Of a stretch of DNA of 46,348 nt, positions 42,080 to 46,348 are shown piece by piece (positions within the stretch are counted from its first letter, which is position 1; each line of letters begins with the position of its first letter). A model generated the notes under the pieces. That model saw only the letters and a program-made list of their open reading frames with translations. It did no database searches and was not told the origin of the DNA. Where the stretch lies: contig CAJWGB010000014.1 in the NCBI GenBank assembly GCA_913031625.1, positions 1 to 46,348 of the forward strand. Direction: 5' to 3'. A program made the position numbers and the translations under genes. The DNA is from an uncultured Planctomycetaceae bacterium. GTDB taxonomy: Bacteria > Planctomycetota > Planctomycetia > Planctomycetales > Planctomycetaceae.

Positions 42080-43582
42080 ATGATGCCTGGAGATCCGTCA
42101 TCCCTTCGTATGTTCGCCAGCTTCGCGGCCGGCAGTGAATCCGCTGCTGACCGTATCTTTCAACGATATGTAAAGCGATTGAGCCGCCTCGCGCGCACGC
42201 GACTCACCCCTCGGGTTGCCGCTCGCGTTGACCCCGAAGATATCGTTATGTCCGCCTGGCGCAGTTTCTTTGTGGGGTCCAGACAGAATCAGTTTGACGT
42301 TGATCGCTCGGGTGATCTGTGGGCACTGCTGGCGCGAATCACACTCCTCAAACTCTATCGAGCAGTGGAACGACACACGGCACAGAAACGGTCCGTCGAT
42401 CAGGAAGCTCCGCTGGCTCCTGAAGACAGGGAACTCGGCTTCGGCGACGATCGTGAGCCCACTCCGGAAGAAGCAGTTGCTCTGTCAGACTACGTCGAAC
42501 ATCTCCTGCAGAGCCTGACCCCGCGCGATCAACGGATCGCAGAACTGCGGCTCCAGGGTGAACTGATCGAAGATATTGCCATCGCAGTCCAGTGTTCAGA
42601 AAAGACTGTCCGCCGAAGTCTCCAGGCCCTGCGGGGCAAACTTACGGAAGCTGCCGGCGAATCCCCACTGCCGATGGCGGATCAATCGGAAACACAGCGG
42701 ACTCCCGTCCAGCACAGTCCATCCGTAACGACGACTTCTGAAATCGTCTGTTCGCTTCCACAGGTCAGTTTCGCCAGTCTGACACTGACTCGCCTGATTG
42801 GTCAGGGAGGAATGGGAAAGGTCTATCATGCCGACCTTGATGGAGCGGACTCTGCCGTTGCCGTGAAGTTTCTCCATCGTTCGTTTCAGCAGAACCAGGA
42901 GGCCGTACAGCGTCTGTTGAGGGAAGCAGAAATCATTCATCAGCTGGACCATCCGGGAATCGTAGGTCTGCGGGGGATCGGCCGTACGGCGGCAGGCGTC
43001 TACTTTGTGGTGATGGATCTGCTCGAAGGAAAAACGCTCCAGACAACCGCTGAGCATCCTGCTCCGGAACACACTGTTGACTGGATCATTCAGCTCGCCG
43101 ATGCTCTCGAACATGCGCACAACGCGGGAGTCATTCACTGTGATCTGAAGCCGTCTAATGTGGTCGTTACGTCCGACCGAGCTGTTTTGACAGATTTTGG
43201 GCTGGCCCATCTCCAAAGCTCTCAGCGCAATCGAATCCTGTCCGGCACTGCTCCATGGATGGCTCCGGAACAGGTTGATGAGTGGTTTGGACCAGTCACC
43301 AGAGCAACGGATGTCTACGGACTGGGCGCCCTCCTCTATACGCTGCTCTCCGGCCGACCACCATTCGTATCGGAGTTCGAAGTCGCGCACAGTTCGGCTC
43401 GCACTCCGGACATCCTCTGCCGAGTCGTATCTCTGGAGCGCCCAAAGATCCCTTCCGGACTGTCGGCAACCGCTGAAGAATTGTTCAACATCAGTCTGTC
43501 CTGCCTTGCACGGGAGCCCGATCGGCGCCCTGAATCTGTTGCCGTTATTCGCCAACAACTCAGGAATCTGCGATTGGTCTGA
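42080..43582 (+). CDS. Single-chain fusion of an ECF sigma factor and a Ser/Thr protein kinase
   Basis: A 500-residue protein in one uninterrupted frame. Residues about 10-190 form an ECF sigma factor: region 2 has RVDPEDIVMSAWRSFFVG and DLWALLARITLLKLYRAV; region 4 has LLQSLTPRDQRIAELRLQGE and DIAIAVQCSEKTVRRSLQAL. A polar linker covers about 191-230. Residues 235-497 form a kinase: glycine loop IGQGGMGKVY, K263 in VAVKFL, HCDLKPSN at 353-360, DFG at 372-374 and APE at 395-397. The HRD Arg is Cys, so it is a non-RD kinase, likely not needing activation-loop phosphorylation. There is no membrane helix. Separate sigma and kinase genes side by side are common in planctomycetes; the fusion would put both in one soluble chain. 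No internal start with a ribosome-binding site is seen at the linker. Confidence 0.93.
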   Translation: MMPGDPSSLRMFASFAAGSESAADRIFQRYVKRLSRLARTRLTPRVAARVDPEDIVMSAWRSFFVGSRQNQFDVDRSGDLWALLARITLLKLYRAVERHTAQKRSVDQEAPLAPEDRELGFGDDREPTPEEAVALSDYVEHLLQSLTPRDQRIAELRLQGELIEDIAIAVQCSEKTVRRSLQALRGKLTEAAGESPLPMADQSETQRTPVQHSPSVTTTSEIVCSLPQVSFASLTLTRLIGQGGMGKVYHADLDGADSAVAVKFLHRSFQQNQEAVQRLLREAEIIHQLDHPGIVGLRGIGRTAAGVYFVVMDLLEGKTLQTTAEHPAPEHTVDWIIQLADALEHAHNAGVIHCDLKPSNVVVTSDRAVLTDFGLAHLQSSQRNRILSGTAPWMAPEQVDEWFGPVTRATDVYGLGALLYTLLSGRPPFVSEFEVAHSSARTPDILCRVVSLERPKIPSGLSATAEELFNISLSCLAREPDRRPESVAVIRQQLRNLRLV

Positions 43583-43648
43583 TGGCAGCAAAGTCGGTAC
43601 GCTGCACGTTCACGGATTCACTGTTGTTTGACTTCAGGATTAGCCGTC

Positions 43649-44530
43649 GTGGGTAACCGCGTGGTGATTCAGCGCAACCCGACTTCCGGAAGCGGACGGG
43701 GTGCCCGGCAATTGAAAGTTCTGATCGCAGATTTGCGGCAGGCCGGATTTCGCGTGCGCCTGTTTGCCAGCCGGGAACGAATGGACGCATTTCTTGCGCA
43801 GGAAGAAGTCCGCGCTGAAATCCACTGCCTGGTTGCTGCCGGTGGCGATGGAACTGTCGCAAGCGTGGCGCAACGACACCCTGAGTTCCCCGTCGCCGTG
43901 ATGCCCCTCGGCACGGAGAATCTTGTTGCTCGCCATCTGAGGATTCCAAAATGCGGTCGTACCGCAGCCGCCGTGATTCGTGACGGGAAGACGAAGATCT
44001 ACGACACAGCGTTTGTGAATGACCAGCGGTGTCTCCTGATGGTGAGCGTCGGAATGGACGGCGATGTGGTACGCCGCCTTAGCATGGTGCGCAGCGGGAA
44101 CATCAGCCATCTCTCATACGCCCGCCCTATTCTCGGCAGTCTGTTGAAATATGATTTTCCTGTCGTGTCTGTCCATGACGACGATGGAACACTGCTGGCA
44201 CAGGGCACTCACGTCATTGTGACAAACATTCCGGAGTATGGATTTCGGATGCAGTTTTCACCCAACGCAAACCCGCACGATGGCCAACTGGACGTTCGTG
44301 TGTTCCATCGAACCGGACCAATCCGGACACTGATGCACATCATTCGGACGCGGTTGGGAATGGCTGATCGACAAGGCGACGTGACCCGCATAACTCGATC
44401 AGGTGTTGAGCTACGGTGTGAGACTGACGCGCCCGTTCAATTCGACGGAGACCCGGCAGGAAGCTGCCCAGTCCGTGTTCGCATCGAACCGGCGTCCATG
44501 ACTCTGATGGTTCGAAGCACAGAACAATAG
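43649..44530 (+). CDS. Diacylglycerol/sphingosine-kinase-like lipid kinase (DAGK_cat)
   Basis: A 293-residue lipid kinase of the DagK/YegS type. The N-terminal catalytic part has VVIQRNPTSGSGRGARQLKV and GGDGT at 65-69 in VAAGGDGTVASVA, then VAVMPLGTENLVARHLRIPK. The C-terminal beta-domain has HVIVTNIPEYGFRMQFSPNA and VQFDGDPAG. It would phosphorylate diacylglycerol or a related lipid on the inner membrane. GTG 43649 is taken as start because AGGA lies 9 nt upstream and the fold begins there; TTG 43628 is an alternative. It is 66 nt after the sigma-kinase stop and convergent with an acyltransferase, so lipid metabolism may link the two. Confidence 0.88.
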   Translation: MGNRVVIQRNPTSGSGRGARQLKVLIADLRQAGFRVRLFASRERMDAFLAQEEVRAEIHCLVAAGGDGTVASVAQRHPEFPVAVMPLGTENLVARHLRIPKCGRTAAAVIRDGKTKIYDTAFVNDQRCLLMVSVGMDGDVVRRLSMVRSGNISHLSYARPILGSLLKYDFPVVSVHDDDGTLLAQGTHVIVTNIPEYGFRMQFSPNANPHDGQLDVRVFHRTGPIRTLMHIIRTRLGMADRQGDVTRITRSGVELRCETDAPVQFDGDPAGSCPVRVRIEPASMTLMVRSTEQ

Positions 44531-44611
44531 AAGAACCGGATCGCTGCCCGTTCCGGTGAAGGCGCGTACGCCTGCGGCTGACGGTTAAGCGACATGTGCA
44601 GGGGAAGGCAA

Positions 44612-45847
44612 CTATTTACCGGCCCACGGTTCAGCGGGCGCGGGAGCCGTCGCCGCAAGCATCGAAACGAGTTGATCTTCAATATGCTGCAGAACAGGAT
44701 CGGTCGTTGCCGAACGGTCTCTTTTTGCAGGGACTGCCATCGGTTCACCAATCTGCAGGATTACCTTCATCGGACCATGAACCTGCTCTTCCCCGGAAAT
44801 AGCTTCGGCCACACGCTCAACCGTCTCAAGGATTCGATCCGGTGTTGGATTGGAGGCCACATACTCTCTCGGAAACAGGCTGAGAGCCTGAGCCAGCGCC
44901 ATGTCTTCCAGTTGGTTCCAGCGCCGTTCAATCTCATCAACGGAGAGCGTCTCGCTCTCGTCGGATTCAATCATGTCAGGCACGATTGCCTTCCTCAGTT
45001 CTTTGACGCGATTGATGACGGATGAATCGCTTCGTCCATTCAGCCATTCTTCTTCCAGAGGCTTCAGCAACCCGTCAATGAGTCGGCTCAGCCGCTCATT
45101 AATGTCGCCGGTCTGAGGTTTCCCGAGAAACTCAGTTTCCTTCAGGCCGAGCAGACCGTTCCCCAGCCGCATGAGTCGACTGACAGGGTCACCGTCTTCA
45201 TCCGGGCGCCATGTCAGTCGTTGTTCAATCTTCGTGAGCATCGGTCCGACGGTGCGATGCAGGTCGCCGGTAAACAGATAACGAATGGCGATCGGGACGA
45301 CATACACCTGTCGTGACGTACCTTCCTGTTTGCTTAGTTTTCGCGCTGCGGAACGAGCAATAAACGAGACACCTTCCATAAGCGCATTCAGCCGGTCGTT
45401 TGCGTGGCTCAAGGCGCCTTCGGGAAAAATGACAAGTGGCCGGCGGCCGTGCTCCAGAATACCTGTCGCGGTATCGAGTGCCTTGCGATCCATTCCTTCA
45501 CGATAGACGCTGAAGGCTCCAATGCGGCGCAGCGCCCACTTCAGCAGCCTGCCACCACGAAACAGGTGAGAGCTCGCCATCACAAAAAAGGGTTGTCGCA
45601 AGTCCGCAGACAGGGACTGCAGGACCATTGCATCCGCCATCCGGCAATGGTTCGGAGTGAGCAGGATTCCGTCCCGATTCGCCAGCAGGGGCTTCAGGGC
45701 TTCTGCATTGCGAATTTCGACATCTGTAATCTGGCAGTGTGATTTGAGCTGACTGAGGACAAATCGCGACAGCACTTTCGGCCACAGATTGCCTTCGTGC
45801 GGCGGAACGAATTCGTAGGCGGAGTCAGTGACAATGAGCTTCGGCAT
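44612..45847 (-). CDS. PlsC-type acyltransferase with long C-terminal extension
   Basis: A 411-residue lysophospholipid-acyltransferase-like protein. The acyltransferase motifs are in order: NHCRMAD at 66-72 (the NHx4D box), GAFSVYREG at 110-118, FPEGALS at 141-147 and the YVVPIAIRY segment. The family transfers acyl groups to lysophosphatidic acid or similar acceptors. After about residue 235 comes a 175-residue mostly helical extension without recognised domain (SRLIDGLLKPLEEEWLNGRS, LEDMALAQALSLFPREYV), longer than a plain PlsC. The start at 45847 is supported by GGGGA 6 nt upstream; the frame continues upstream. It is convergent with the DAGK-like gene, separated by 81 nt. Confidence 0.88.
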   Translation of the reverse strand: MPKLIVTDSAYEFVPPHEGNLWPKVLSRFVLSQLKSHCQITDVEIRNAEALKPLLANRDGILLTPNHCRMADAMVLQSLSADLRQPFFVMASSHLFRGGRLLKWALRRIGAFSVYREGMDRKALDTATGILEHGRRPLVIFPEGALSHANDRLNALMEGVSFIARSAARKLSKQEGTSRQVYVVPIAIRYLFTGDLHRTVGPMLTKIEQRLTWRPDEDGDPVSRLMRLGNGLLGLKETEFLGKPQTGDINERLSRLIDGLLKPLEEEWLNGRSDSSVINRVKELRKAIVPDMIESDESETLSVDEIERRWNQLEDMALAQALSLFPREYVASNPTPDRILETVERVAEAISGEEQVHGPMKVILQIGEPMAVPAKRDRSATTDPVLQHIEDQLVSMLAATAPAPAEPWAGK

Positions 45848-46281
45848 ATGAGTCCCCGGTAAATGGAATTCAACAGAGTATCTTGACAAAGATTTGAGCG
45901 GGAGTCTTGTGCACCTATCGCCGGCGTGACCTGCGGGCCCCATACCGCGGATGAGTACCGCGTCTGCTGATCCACGTCAGGTACTTTGCCAATGAAGGAT
46001 CTGCTTTCTGCTTTCTGCTTTCTGCTTTCTGTTCTTTGCGCTTTGCAGTTTTTATTTTTGTTGGATTGCTGCTCTCGTTTATGTTTTTCGTCGGTAGCTT
46101 TTTTCTCTATCCATTCCTAGCTACCTTCTTCCTAACTGTCTTCTTTCTGGCTGCCGGCTTACCGCAACGCTTTTTCTTCCTTTCGCTTCAGGGCTTCTCG
46201 TTAGAGCCACTGCTATCCTTAAGGCCCGTCTCAGCGCACGTGAGTGAACGCTTTTCTTAATGCGATGCGTTTAAAGCCCTC
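45848..46281. other. Pyrimidine-rich intergenic region with a heptamer tandem repeat
   Basis: This 434-bp region carries four head-to-tail copies of CTGCTTT (46001-46028) and then a T- and C-rich tract to about 46250. On the minus strand the tract reads as a Lys/Arg-rich frame with stops (KKKRCGKPAARKKTVRKKVA), which could be a decayed Lys-rich tail. No intact gene is seen. Confidence 0.5.
46001..46028. repeat. Tandem heptamer repeat (CTGCTTT)x4
   Basis: Four perfect copies, then a partial one (CTGTTCT). Length variation between strains is likely, because such repeats slip easily. Confidence 0.85.
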
Positions 46282-46348
46282 TCAGTGTTCAATCGGCGCA
46301 AGGCGTGCCCGCAACTCGGCTTTAGCAACCTTTTCCAGCGTCGACCTT
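46282..46348 (-). CDS. Possible C-terminal end of a gene cut by the window edge
   Basis: The minus-strand frame open to the window edge ends STLEKVAKAELRARLAPIEH and stops at 46284-46282. The composition is protein-like, but only 21 full codons are visible and no family can be named. Confidence 0.35.
   Translation of the reverse strand, partial: RSTLEKVAKAELRARLAPIEH

Noticed and set aside
42080-43582. Two separate genes (sigma, then kinase) instead of a fusion
   Set aside because: The frame is continuous through the linker, and the only internal ATG near residue 199 has no ribosome-binding site.
42596-43591. 331-codon minus-strand frame
   Set aside because: It lies opposite the kinase half of the sigma-kinase fusion and has no recognisable domain.
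46036-46260. 74-codon hydrophobic plus-strand frame (Phe-rich)
   Set aside because: It arises from the T- and C-rich tract; Phe, Leu and Ser excess is expected by chance and there is no ribosome-binding site.
1-46348. CRISPR array, prophage or intact insertion sequence
   Set aside because: No regularly spaced repeats, cas genes, transposase, integrase or phage structural genes were seen on either strand.

Overview
The window looks like chromosomal DNA of a planctomycete (order Planctomycetales or close relatives; genus not identified). The markers are: two proteins of the planctomycete PSCyt2/PSD1 type (DUF1549 + DUF1553), three DUF1501 proteins with twin-arginine leaders, two formylglycine sulfatases, a tripeptidyl-peptidase II, Ser/Thr protein kinases, several ECF sigma factors, and many secreted proteins of unknown role. 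By eye the base composition is moderately GC-rich and even. I see no prophage, intact insertion sequence, CRISPR array or rRNA operon.

Layout. 1-1.4 kb: start of a tripeptidyl-peptidase II gene (minus, cut by the window edge) and a Nudix hydrolase. 1.6-4.6 kb: first PSCyt2/PSD1 + DUF1501 pair. 4.7-4.9 kb: tRNA-Ser(GCU) with promoter and terminator. 5.0-8.7 kb: a coiled-coil zinc-ribbon protein, divergent from a fused siroheme/haem gene (cobA-hemD) and a PQQ-repeat beta-propeller. 8.8-13.6 kb: a truncated trypsin-like protease, a membrane Ser/Thr kinase, a Fur-family regulator with its own promoter, and a leucine-rich-repeat protein. 13.6-18.7 kb: a small truncated gene bracketed by a palindromic repeat, then a leftward cluster (PqiB/MCE, PqiA, two exported proteins). 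18.7-23.3 kb: a long mostly non-coding stretch, an ECF sigma factor, and a Kelch-mutarotase/sodium symporter fusion. 23.5-26.9 kb: a membrane protein, demethylmenaquinone methyltransferase, a small secreted protein and an M28 peptidase behind a cluster of inverted repeats. 27.1-30.4 kb: second PSCyt2/PSD1 + DUF1501 pair. 30.6-36.9 kb: a rightward run of small DUF4177-like protein, ECF sigma, zinc anti-sigma, zinc-ribbon membrane protein, sulfatase, DUF1501 and an unusual anti-sigma-like protein. 37.0-41.0 kb: a CxxCH protein, then a leftward pair of a short-motif repeat protein and a sulfatase. 41.3-45.8 kb: an MBL-fold hydrolase, a single-chain ECF-sigma/Ser-Thr-kinase fusion, a diacylglycerol-kinase-like lipid kinase and an acyltransferase.

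Working together. The secreted sulfatases, DUF1501, PSCyt/PSD1 and Kelch-symporter proteins fit a lifestyle based on sulfated or amino-sugar-rich polysaccharides, but their exact roles are not known from sequence. Regulation is dominated by ECF sigma factors and eukaryote-like kinases. The most unusual object is the sigma-kinase fusion at 42080-43582, which has no transmembrane segment and would place a sigma factor and a kinase in one soluble chain. Other items worth attention are a repeated SPLDQIR-type motif protein overlapping a sulfatase start, an anti-sigma zinc motif placed behind a membrane segment, a palindromic repeat that appears to have cut a small gene, and REP-like hairpins in several gaps.
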